A stretch of 64,000 nt of DNA, from positions 1 to 64,000 of the forward strand of contig JAFUEH010000014.1 of the NCBI GenBank assembly GCA_017463985.1, written 5' to 3'. Within the stretch, counting starts at the first letter, position 1. The number at the start of each line of letters is the position of its first letter. This DNA is from Eubacterium sp. GTDB lineage: Bacteria; Bacillota; Clostridia; Oscillospirales; Acutalibacteraceae. Positions 27,848 through 34,840 of this stretch are shown piece after piece. Under the pieces are notes generated by a model that worked only from the letters and a program-made list of their open reading frames with translations, was not told the origin of the DNA and did no database searches. Both the position numbers and the translations under genes were made by a program.

Positions 27848-29110
27848 TTAGCTCATTAATACCTGTTTTAATGCTTGTACCGCCTGCGGGATTGCTTCGA
27901 CCGAAACGGATGATGGCGCGATCGCCAGCTTGAGCAGACCGGACTGGTATTCCTTTACTTGAACAGAAATACCGTGCGCTTCAAAATCTGTCACGTTACC
28001 GCTATACGGTGCTGTCAGCTTGATTTGCAGTGCATTATCGCTGATAACGGCGCGGCATTCCGGCAGTTCCTTTCTGATTTCTTCATAAAACAGTTTTGTC
28101 TTTGTGGTGTAAAGCCGTCTGATTTTTCTCGTCTGCTTGCCGATATGGCCGTCGCGCAGATAGGCAGCCAAGGCGATCTGTTCCGTTTTGCTGGCTGTCT
28201 GTGCAAAGCGTTCAGTCTCCTGTGACAGCAGCGCAGCCAGTTCCTTTGTCAGTACCATAAAGCTGATGCGAATACCCGGTATCAATACGTTGGCAAATGA
28301 TCCCATATAGACCACGTTATTACCGCCTGACAGCGTATACAGAGACGGCGTCGGATGGGTATAACAGAAGTCGCTGTCATAATCATCCTCGATCACGAGG
28401 CTGCCGTTTGCTTCGCTGTAACGGACTAATTCATGCCGCCGCTTTAAGGGCATGACATCACCGTAAGAGGTCATGTGTGACGGCGATACGTAGATCACGT
28501 CCGCATCCTTATTCCTTGTCGTCACGCGGTAGCCGTAGTCCTCAAATAGCGCCATTCCCTGTGCAAAGGAGCTGTCCGGAAAGGATACGGTGCGTCGTTC
28601 TTTTTTTAGCAATGAACAGAGTATTTGCAGCAGCGCATGAACGCCTGCGCCGACGACAATGCGGTCCGGCGATGCTAATACGTTGCGTTTTTCGCTGATA
28701 TAGTCGCTCAGCGCTTCTCTTAAATCGTGTTCTCCCTTTACGTCGCTGTAGGATAATAGGCGGTCGCCTTGGCGCAAAGCACTTTTGATATATCGCTGCC
28801 ATAACGTAAGATCAAAGCTGTCGCGGTCGGCATCTCCGCTTTTTAAATCGTACAGTACTGTCGGCTTCGGCTCAGTGTCCGGCACTGCATCAATTGATTT
28901 TTGCACTGCCGCAACGTAGTATCCGCTGCGGTCTGCCGCTATAATATAACCGTCAGCCTGTAATTCGAAGTAGGCGTTCTGTACCGTCGTCATAGAAACG
29001 GAAAGGAGCGCCGCGCATTTTCTGACGGACGGGAGGCGTTCGCCGGCCTGCAGCTCTCCGCTGGCGATCAGCTTTTGATAATACCGATAAACGGCTAAAT
29101 ATTTTTTCAT
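27848..29110 (-). CDS. MocR/GntR-type regulator lacking the PLP lysine
   Basis: A 420-residue two-domain transcription factor. It has an N-terminal GntR winged helix (about 1-68; ERLPSVRKCAALLSVSMTTV) and a C-terminal fold-type I aminotransferase-like domain (about 85-420). Members such as PdxR and GabR bind PLP through a lysine in a GTFSK-type motif. Here the aligned segment is YMGSFANVLIPGIRISF with Asn274 in place of Lys, while the pyridine-N aspartate block IEDDYDSDF is kept. PLP may thus bind without a Schiff base, or the ligand differs. It is divergent from an ECF S-component gene, its likely target, and a palindrome over its own -10 suggests autoregulation. Confidence 0.87.
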   Translation of the reverse strand: MKKYLAVYRYYQKLIASGELQAGERLPSVRKCAALLSVSMTTVQNAYFELQADGYIIAADRSGYYVAAVQKSIDAVPDTEPKPTVLYDLKSGDADRDSFDLTLWQRYIKSALRQGDRLLSYSDVKGEHDLREALSDYISEKRNVLASPDRIVVGAGVHALLQILCSLLKKERRTVSFPDSSFAQGMALFEDYGYRVTTRNKDADVIYVSPSHMTSYGDVMPLKRRHELVRYSEANGSLVIEDDYDSDFCYTHPTPSLYTLSGGNNVVYMGSFANVLIPGIRISFMVLTKELAALLSQETERFAQTASKTEQIALAAYLRDGHIGKQTRKIRRLYTTKTKLFYEEIRKELPECRAVISDNALQIKLTAPYSGNVTDFEAHGISVQVKEYQSGLLKLAIAPSSVSVEAIPQAVQALKQVLMS

Positions 29111-29162
29111 AACTGTACCCTAAAAAATAATTAGTATTGTGTATTTTATTCAATACAGTGTT

Positions 29163-29191
29163 AGTATATACTGTTGATAAAGCAATTGCAA
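29163..29191 (-). promoter_or_regulatory. Promoter and candidate operator of the MocR gene
   Basis: On the minus strand TTGCAA (29186-29191) and TATACT (29163-29168) are 17 bases apart. The palindrome AGTATATACT (29163-29172) covers the -10, and ACAGT/ACTGT arms flank it. It lies between two divergent genes. Confidence 0.65.
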
Positions 29192-29226
29192 GAGCTTTCC
29201 AATTTTTAAGTGAAGGAAGTGTTGCT

Positions 29227-29736
29227 ATGAATAAAAAATTGAAGAAAACGGCAGTGACCGGTCTGTTTGCGGCGATGATATTTGTGTTAACGTTTTTGAT
29301 CAAAATACCGGCGCCGACCGGCTATGTCCATTTTGGCGACGCGCTGGTATATGCCTGCGCTATGATACTCGGCTCGCCGTGGGCGCTGATTGCGGCAGCG
29401 CTCGGTGAAGGACTGGCTGACATCGTAGGCGGTTATGTTGTCTATTTTCCGGCTACGGCTGTGGTCAAGCTACTGATTGCGCTCCCGTTCCTGTGGGCGG
29501 CTAAGCGTCAGAACGGACTTTTTTCTCTACGCACATCCTTGTTGACACTGCTCTCCGGTGCGATCAATATCGGCGGCTATTTTGTGGCGGACTTGATTAT
29601 TGATAAAAGTTATGCTATAGTAAATATTCCCGGTAATGTGGTGCAGGCGGTCGGCTCAGCGGTAATCTTTATTATCCTGGCGCTGGCGTTTGACCGAACC
29701 GGCGTGACGGAAAGAATCAAATCCCAATGGAGATAA
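29227..29736 (+). CDS. ECF transporter S component-like membrane protein
   Basis: A 169-residue membrane protein with about five to six hydrophobic segments. The first part (AVTGLFAAMIFVLTFLIKIP) and the VHFGDALVYACAMILGSPWA segment are typical of substrate-binding S components of energy-coupling factor vitamin transporters. The A/T modules would be encoded elsewhere. It starts at the ATG at 29227 behind GAAGGAAG. The divergent MocR-type regulator suggests a B6-like or amino-acid-derived substrate, which is inference only. The following radical SAM gene starts 2 bases after its stop, so they share an operon. Confidence 0.75.
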   Translation: MNKKLKKTAVTGLFAAMIFVLTFLIKIPAPTGYVHFGDALVYACAMILGSPWALIAAALGEGLADIVGGYVVYFPATAVVKLLIALPFLWAAKRQNGLFSLRTSLLTLLSGAINIGGYFVADLIIDKSYAIVNIPGNVVQAVGSAVIFIILALAFDRTGVTERIKSQWR

Positions 29737-29738
29737 CT

Positions 29739-30350
29739 ATGGCTGATATTATCTATTCGCTTGAGGGCGGAACTTATCTGAATATTACGAATCGGTGTCC
29801 GTGCAACTGTGCGTTCTGTATTCGCTCAAAGGGGGAGGCTGTCGGCAGCGCTAAACGCCTTTGGTTTGATGAAGAGCCGACCTTTGACGAGATCCGCAGT
29901 GCGATCGACGCTTATGATTTTTCTGATGTAGACGAAGCTGTATTTTGCGGTTACGGCGAGCCGACCTGTGCGCTGGAACTTCTGTTACAAACGGCAGCGT
30001 ATCTGAAAACCGTAAGGCCCTCGCTCCGCCTGCGGCTGAATACAAACGGCCTGTCCGATCTGATCAACGGCAAGCCGACAGCCGCTATGATCTGTCAGGC
30101 AATCGACATCATTTCTGTTTCTCTGAATGAAACAGACAGTGAAAAATATGACCGGATCACGCGTAACATCTATCCCGGCAAGGCCTTTGAAGCGATGCTG
30201 CAGTTTACGCGCGACTGCGTAGCGCAGGGGAATGAGGTCAGAATGACCGTCGTGGATGTGATTCCGCAAGAAGAAATACTGAAAGCCGAGAAGCTTTGCT
30301 CCGAGGTTGGCGCAAAGTTTATTGTGCGTTCCTTCGCCAGAGGCAGATAA
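29739..30350 (+). CDS. Radical SAM protein (TatD-associated type)
   Basis: A 203-residue small radical SAM protein. The CX3CX2C cluster motif is Cys20, Cys24 and Cys27 (RCPCNCAFC), with an extra Cys22 in between. GYGEPTCALE is the GGEP-like SAM-binding motif and RLNTNGL follows. It resembles the family often annotated as TatD-associated or TatD-linked radical SAM protein, though no tatD is nearby. The reaction is unknown. GGAGA lies 5 bases before the ATG. It overlaps nothing, and a new promoter starts 15 bases after its stop. Confidence 0.8.
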   Translation: MADIIYSLEGGTYLNITNRCPCNCAFCIRSKGEAVGSAKRLWFDEEPTFDEIRSAIDAYDFSDVDEAVFCGYGEPTCALELLLQTAAYLKTVRPSLRLRLNTNGLSDLINGKPTAAMICQAIDIISVSLNETDSEKYDRITRNIYPGKAFEAMLQFTRDCVAQGNEVRMTVVDVIPQEEILKAEKLCSEVGAKFIVRSFARGR

Positions 30351-30364
30351 TTTTTATTTTTCTA

Positions 30365-30393
30365 TTGACAAATGGACATAATAGGTATATATT
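30365..30393 (+). promoter_or_regulatory. Promoter of the iscS operon
   Basis: A consensus TTGACA (30365-30370) and TATATT (30388-30393) are 17 bases apart. Just downstream, CCTAgttagTAGG (30414-30426) lies inside a longer imperfect inverted repeat, a candidate site for an Fe-S sensing regulator. No iscR gene is in the window. Confidence 0.75.
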
Positions 30394-30458
30394 ACTTGAT
30401 GGATTAATTCCCACCTAGTTAGTAGGCGTAATTTATCAAAACCAAAGGAAGGGTACTT

Positions 30459-31640
30459 ATGACCATTTATGCTGATAATGCGGCGACGACAAGAATGTCT
30501 GACGCTGCCGTGAAAGCGATGCAGCCCCTGATGCAGGAGATTTACGGTAATCCGTCCTCCTTGCATCATGTCGGCCAAATCGCAAAGGAATATTTAGAGG
30601 ATGCACGTGAGCGCATTGCTAACTGCATCGGCGCTGCGCCGAACGAAATTTATTTTACTTCCGGCGGCAGCGAAGCTGACAATCAGGCGATCTTCACTGC
30701 AGCCAAGAACGGTGAACGCCGCGGCAAAAAGCATATTATTTCTTCTAAATTTGAGCATCATGCTGTGCTGCACGCTTTAGACCAGCTGAAAATGCAGGGC
30801 TTTGAGATCACCTTGCTGGATGTTTATAAAGAGGGCATCGTCAGGGTAGAGGACGTTGCGGCTGCGATCCGCGAGGATACGGCGCTTGTCACGATCATGA
30901 CCGCTAATAATGAGGTCGGTACGCTCCAGCCGATTGCAGAGATCGGTAAGCTTTGCAAGGAAAAGGGCGTTGTGTTCCATACGGACGCCGTACAGGCAGT
31001 CGGCCATATTCCGGTCAATGTAAAGGATATGAACGTCGATATGCTCTCCATTTCCGCGCATAAGTTCCACGGCCCGAAGGGCGTCGGCGTACTGTATTGC
31101 CGCAAGGGCATCCTGCTGCAAAACCTGATTCACGGCGGCGCACAGGAACGCAATAAGCGTGCCGGTACGGAAAATACAGCGGCGATCGCCGGCATGGCGG
31201 CTGCACTGGAAGAAGCGGTGGCTAATATGGATCAGAATGCCGCTTATATCGCTAAGCTGCGTGATAAAATCATCAACGGTGTACAGGATATCGAGCTTTC
31301 GTTCATCAACGGCGACCTGAAAAAGCGTCTCCCCGGCACGGTGAATATGTGCTTTGAGGGCATCGAGGGTGAAAGCCTTCTGTTGTTACTTGACCAGGAC
31401 GGTATCTGTGCTTCCTCCGGCTCGGCCTGCACGAGCGGCTCGCTGGATCCTTCGCACGTATTGCTGGCGATGGGTGTGCCGGTAGCCTTTGCGCACGGTA
31501 GCCTGCGTCTCTCCTTAAGCGAGTATAACACAGAGGAAGAGATCGACACCATCATCGAATCCATTCATAAGGTAGTTGTTTACCTTCGTTCCATTTCTCC
31601 GGTATGGGAAAGAATTCAGAAAGGCGAGGTTATTGAATAA
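30459..31640 (+). CDS. iscS: Cysteine desulfurase (IscS/NifS)
   Basis: PLP enzyme that takes sulfur from cysteine and hands it as persulfide to Fe-S scaffold and thiolation enzymes. 393 residues, class V aminotransferase fold: YADNAATTRMS at the start, SKFEHHAVLHAL, the PLP lysine in SISAHKFHGPKG (about residue 203), and the catalytic cysteine in SSGSACTSGS (about 324). AAGGAAGGG precedes the ATG. The stop overlaps the iscU start by 1 base. Its neighbours (scaffold, Fe-S enzyme NadA, MnmA) are all sulfur acceptors or Fe-S clients. Confidence 0.95.
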   Translation: MTIYADNAATTRMSDAAVKAMQPLMQEIYGNPSSLHHVGQIAKEYLEDARERIANCIGAAPNEIYFTSGGSEADNQAIFTAAKNGERRGKKHIISSKFEHHAVLHALDQLKMQGFEITLLDVYKEGIVRVEDVAAAIREDTALVTIMTANNEVGTLQPIAEIGKLCKEKGVVFHTDAVQAVGHIPVNVKDMNVDMLSISAHKFHGPKGVGVLYCRKGILLQNLIHGGAQERNKRAGTENTAAIAGMAAALEEAVANMDQNAAYIAKLRDKIINGVQDIELSFINGDLKKRLPGTVNMCFEGIEGESLLLLLDQDGICASSGSACTSGSLDPSHVLLAMGVPVAFAHGSLRLSLSEYNTEEEIDTIIESIHKVVVYLRSISPVWERIQKGEVIE

Positions 31641-32056
31641 TGGCATTATATTCTAAGAAAGTTATGGAGCATTTCACCAATCCTCAGAATGTCGGCAAGA
31701 TCGAAAATGCTGACGGCGTCGGTGAGGTTGGTAACGCCAAGTGCGGCGACATCATGAAAATTTATTTAAAGGTCAATGACGACGGTATTATCGAGGATGT
31801 TAAGTTCAATACCTTCGGTTGCGCGTCTGCTATTGCCTCCAGCTCAATGGCTACTTGCCTGATTAAGGGCAAGCATATCAGCGAAGCGATCGCGCTGTCT
31901 AATAAGGCAGTTGTGGAAGCGCTTGACGGTCTGCCGGCTGTTAAGATCCACTGCTCAGTTTTAGCAGAAGAGGCGATCAAGGAAGCTGTTAAGGACTATT
32001 ATGACCGTAAGGGTATCAAGTATGATCCTGAAACCTTAGCAGAAATTAAGGATTGA
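31640..32056 (+). CDS. iscU: Fe-S cluster scaffold IscU/NifU-like
   Basis: A 138-residue scaffold on which IscS-derived sulfur and iron are assembled. The three cluster cysteines are in NAKCGDIMK, FGCASAIASSS and IHCSVLAEEA, at the spacing of the NifU N-terminal/IscU type found in Clostridia. The C-terminal 20 residues are longer than in E. coli IscU. It starts on the A of the iscS stop codon, so it is coupled. Confidence 0.93.
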   Translation: MALYSKKVMEHFTNPQNVGKIENADGVGEVGNAKCGDIMKIYLKVNDDGIIEDVKFNTFGCASAIASSSMATCLIKGKHISEAIALSNKAVVEALDGLPAVKIHCSVLAEEAIKEAVKDYYDRKGIKYDPETLAEIKD

Positions 32057-32078
32057 TTTCACATTTTGAATAGGCTAT

Positions 32079-32106
32079 AATAGGCATTACTAACGTGATG
32101 CCTATT
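32079..32106 (+). terminator. Hairpin between iscU and nadA
   Basis: AATAGGCAT and ATGCCTATT form a perfect 9-bp stem with a 10-base loop. The following TATTTATAA is only weakly T-rich, so it may be a partial terminator or an mRNA-stability element that lowers nadA-mnmA expression. Confidence 0.5.
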
Positions 32107-32127
32107 ATTTATAACGGAGAAAAGGAT

Positions 32128-33042
32128 ATGTCTATCAGAGAAATTCAGGAAGAAATTCGCAGATTAAAGAAAGAAAACGATATTTGTATTCTGGCTCACT
32201 GCTATCAGGCGCCGGAAATTTTGGAGGTTGCCGACTTCACCGGCGACAGCTATGCGCTCGCCGTTAACGCAGCAAAGGTGCAGCATAAAACGGTACTGAT
32301 GTGCGGCGTACGCTTTATGGCGGAGACCTGCAAGATCCTTTCACCCGACAAAACCGTGCTGCTGTCTAATCCGGATGCGGGCTGTCCGATGGCGGAAATG
32401 ATGGACAAGGTGACGATCGAAGCCGTTAAGGAAATGTATCCCGACTATGCCGTGGTGGCGTACATCAATACCACCAGCGAGCTGAAAACGGTCTGCGACG
32501 TCTGCGTGACCTCTTCTTCGGCGTTGAAGATCTGCCGTCAGCTGACGTCGGATAAGATCCTATTTATTCCTGACTGTAATCTCGGAGACTGGATCGCTAA
32601 GCAGATCCCCGAAAAGGAATTTAAGCTGCTCAGCGGCGGCTGTCCAACGCACGCCCGTATGGGCTCTGAGGATGTTGAAAAGGCAAAAGCAGCCCATCCG
32701 AACGCGCTGCTGCTGGTGCATCCAGAATGTAAGCCGGAGGTTGCGGCTTATGCGGATTATATCGGCTCGACGACCGGTATTATGGACTATGCAAAAAAGA
32801 GTGACGCCAAGGAGTTCATTATTGGTACGGAGAATTCGATTGTGACGCATCTCCAGATGGCTTGCCCCGATAAGCGCTTTTACCCGCTGTCAAAGAGCTG
32901 TATCTGCGCTAATATGAAGGCGACAACGCTGATCGACGTGCTGCACTGCTGTCAGGGAACGGGCGGCGAGGTCATCGAGCTGGACGAGGATATTATGAAC
33001 GGCGCCAGACGGTGCATTGATAAAATGATCGAGCTGGGCTAA
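32128..33042 (+). CDS. nadA: Quinolinate synthase
   Basis: [4Fe-4S] enzyme condensing iminoaspartate with dihydroxyacetone phosphate to quinolinate in NAD synthesis. 304 residues, three-fold repeat architecture. Seen motifs are ILAHCYQAPEI (about 23-33), VLMCGVRFMAETCKIL, SNPDAGCPMA, HPEC and GTENSIVTHL, with cluster cysteines including those in CGVRF and near the end. The ATG at 32128 follows CGGAG by 8 bases; upstream in-frame codons overlap the hairpin. nadB and nadC are not nearby. Co-transcription with iscS fits its need for a cluster. Confidence 0.93.
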   Translation: MSIREIQEEIRRLKKENDICILAHCYQAPEILEVADFTGDSYALAVNAAKVQHKTVLMCGVRFMAETCKILSPDKTVLLSNPDAGCPMAEMMDKVTIEAVKEMYPDYAVVAYINTTSELKTVCDVCVTSSSALKICRQLTSDKILFIPDCNLGDWIAKQIPEKEFKLLSGGCPTHARMGSEDVEKAKAAHPNALLLVHPECKPEVAAYADYIGSTTGIMDYAKKSDAKEFIIGTENSIVTHLQMACPDKRFYPLSKSCICANMKATTLIDVLHCCQGTGGEVIELDEDIMNGARRCIDKMIELG

Positions 33043-33051
33043 TAAACGAAT

Positions 33052-34113
33052 ATGAGTAAGAAAGCAGTAATTGCCATGAGCGGCGGCGTGGATTCCAGTG
33101 TTGCCGCTTTTTTGATGAAGAAAAACGGCTTTGAGTGCATCGGCGCTACCATGAAGCTGTATGATAATGAGGATATCGGCGTCAGCAGTGAAAAGACCTG
33201 CTGTTCGCTGGACGATATTGAGGATGCGCGTAACGTGGCGCGTAAGCTCGATATGCCTTATTATGTTTTTAATTTCAAAGAGGATTTTGAAGATAAGGTC
33301 ATTCAGAAGTTTATAAAAACCTACGAGCAGGGCGGCACGCCGAATCCCTGCATTGACTGTAACCGCTTCTTAAAATTTGAAAAGCTGATGCAGCGCCGCG
33401 AGGAGCTGAAATTTGACTACGTTGTTACCGGTCACTATGCCGATATTGAATACAGGGACGGTCGGTATTATCTAAAAAAGGGGATCGATCTTTCTAAGGA
33501 TCAAAGCTATGTTCTGTATTCCTTAACGCAGGAGCAGCTGACTCATACACTGTTTCCACTGGGCAAGTATACGAAGGCGCAGATCCGCGAAATCGCAGCC
33601 CAGCAGGGCTTTATTAATGCCCATAAGCACGAAAGCCAGGATATTTGTTTTGTGCCGGACGGTGATTATGCCGCTTTTATTGAGCGTCATGAGCATAAAA
33701 CCTATCCGCCCGGTCCGTTCGTAGATCAGCAGGGGAACGTGGTCGGAACGCATCAGGGCATCATCCGTTATACGGTAGGCCAGCGTAAGGGACTCGGCTT
33801 AGCTGCCGGTCATCCTGTCTATGTGGTCAAAAAGGATATTGCAGCCAACACGGTTACCGTCGGGGGGAATCAGGATCTGCTGTCGTCGGAGCTTGCAGCG
33901 GCCGCTTTTAACTGGATTGCTCCGCAGCCGCAGCAGCCGATCCGCTGCTGTGCGAAAACGCGCTATAATATGCGTGAAGTGCCCTGCACGGCACAGTGCG
34001 AGGGCGATACCGTACGGGTCGTGTTTGATGAACCGGTGCGCGCCGTGACGGCAGGGCAGGCGGTCGTGCTCTATGACGGCGACTATGTGCTGGGCGGCGG
34101 AACGATTCTGTAA
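33052..34113 (+). CDS. mnmA: tRNA-specific 2-thiouridylase
   Basis: Adds sulfur to U34 of tRNA-Lys, -Glu and -Gln using a persulfide relayed from IscS. It has an N-terminal PP-loop (MSGGVDSSVAAFL), the catalytic cysteine pair region TPNPCIDCNRFLKFE (about 94-108) with a CxxC in place of the single cysteine of many homologues, and a second catalytic cysteine in ESQDICFVPDG (about 202). A C-terminal beta-barrel is present. 353 residues, normal length. It lies 9 bases after nadA with only a weak ribosome site, suggesting coupled translation. Confidence 0.94.
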   Translation: MSKKAVIAMSGGVDSSVAAFLMKKNGFECIGATMKLYDNEDIGVSSEKTCCSLDDIEDARNVARKLDMPYYVFNFKEDFEDKVIQKFIKTYEQGGTPNPCIDCNRFLKFEKLMQRREELKFDYVVTGHYADIEYRDGRYYLKKGIDLSKDQSYVLYSLTQEQLTHTLFPLGKYTKAQIREIAAQQGFINAHKHESQDICFVPDGDYAAFIERHEHKTYPPGPFVDQQGNVVGTHQGIIRYTVGQRKGLGLAAGHPVYVVKKDIAANTVTVGGNQDLLSSELAAAAFNWIAPQPQQPIRCCAKTRYNMREVPCTAQCEGDTVRVVFDEPVRAVTAGQAVVLYDGDYVLGGGTIL

Positions 34114-34204
34114 CATTTACCGAAACTTGATAATTGCGTCATAAAGAATTCACAATGTTATCAGTTTGTTAATGCTTCCGGCAAGCTTTCTTCATGAATT
34201 TGTG

Positions 34205-34291
34205 TTACCATGGCGGTATCAGTTGATGATGCGTTGCGGTGGAAGATAACATTGTCCCCAATCCGGAGTCGGACTTCATTTCTCTTTTCAT
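34205..34291 (-). CDS. Possible 28-residue peptide
   Basis: A GAGGAG ends 5 bases before the ATG of a 28-codon frame with sequence starting MKREMKSDSGLGTMLSS. The start region lies in the loop of a long stem that the 5' leader and the coding DNA would form. No family was recognised, and the frame may be chance inside a structured RNA. Confidence 0.25.
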   Translation of the reverse strand: MKREMKSDSGLGTMLSSTATHHQLIPPW

Positions 34292-34466
34292 TGTTTCTCC
34301 TCAAATCCGGTTATCTTTAAAAAGACTCCAATCCACCGCTGTTGTTTTAGACATATATAATCTGCTTGCATCGCACAATATATTGTGCATTGTGACTAAT
34401 TTTTGCCGCTATTATTCCTGTCAATAGACAAATATGAATAAATTATAAATTTTGATGCTTTTCCCC

Positions 34467-34495
34467 TTGATTTTGCAATGGAACAATGTTATAGT
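34467..34495 (+). promoter_or_regulatory. Promoter of the 49-residue acidic protein
   Basis: TTGATT (34467-34472) and TATAGT (34490-34495) are 17 bases apart, with a TG one base before the -10 (extended -10). Confidence 0.75.
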
Positions 34496-34525
34496 GTAGT
34501 TGATATATTTTGGAGGTAAGGCGTT

Positions 34526-34675
34526 ATGAGTAGATTCTATGCAGCTCCTGAAATTGAAATAAGAAAATACTATGCTGCGCAGGGCGTCTTTACCGATTCC
34601 GACCACGTAGGCGACGGTGACGATTACGACCTTGACGCAGTAGGTGATCCGTCAGACGATTTATTTGCAGATTAA
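34526..34675 (+). CDS. Small acidic protein of unknown function (49 aa)
   Basis: A TGGAGG lies 7-8 bases before the ATG. The product begins MSRFYAAPEIEIRKYYAAQG and ends in a strongly acidic tail rich in Asp and Gly (DGDDYDLDAVGD). Short proteins that begin Y-x-(A)P-x-(I/L)-E-(I/V) and have a variable polar tail occur widely in gut Clostridia and are usually unannotated; that comparison is from memory. The gene has its own promoter and terminator, so it is very probably real. No modification enzyme or transporter adjoins it. Confidence 0.72.
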   Translation: MSRFYAAPEIEIRKYYAAQGVFTDSDHVGDGDDYDLDAVGDPSDDLFAD

Positions 34676-34687
34676 TTTTATACCGTG

Positions 34688-34718
34688 AGCCGTTAGTCAT
34701 AACGGCTTTATTTTTTTG
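34688..34718 (+). terminator. Terminator after the acidic protein gene
   Basis: AGCCGTTA and TAACGGCT form an 8-bp stem around GTCA, followed by TTATTTTTTT. Confidence 0.9.
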
Positions 34719-34840
34719 TCTTTTGTTCAAATTGCATTAAATTCGTTTTGTAATAATTGTAATTTTTTTGATAAAAACTATTTATTTTATAAAAAGCTTC
34801 TGTTATAATAATTATAATTATGTAACAGGAGGGAATTGGC

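Larger units (their letters stand above)
34114..34525. other. Gene-poor stretch with nested inverted repeats and a palindrome
   Basis: No normal gene is seen. A nested long-range stem is visible: GCGGTGGA (34236-34243) with TCCACCGC (about 34332-34339), and inside it AGATAAC (34244-34250) with GTTATCT (about 34310-34316). TGTTGTTTTAG follows on the plus strand. On the minus strand the loop contains GAGGAG and an ATG opening a 28-codon frame (34205-34291). A perfect 16-bp palindrome GCACAATATATTGTGC lies at 34373-34388. It may hold a small RNA or a regulated mini-gene. Confidence 0.5.

Noticed and set aside
29137-29226. Longer N-terminus for the ECF S-component protein
   Set aside because: The extra 30 codons overlap the divergent promoter and operator region; GAAGGAAG before the ATG at 29227 and the start of the membrane domain fix the shorter form.
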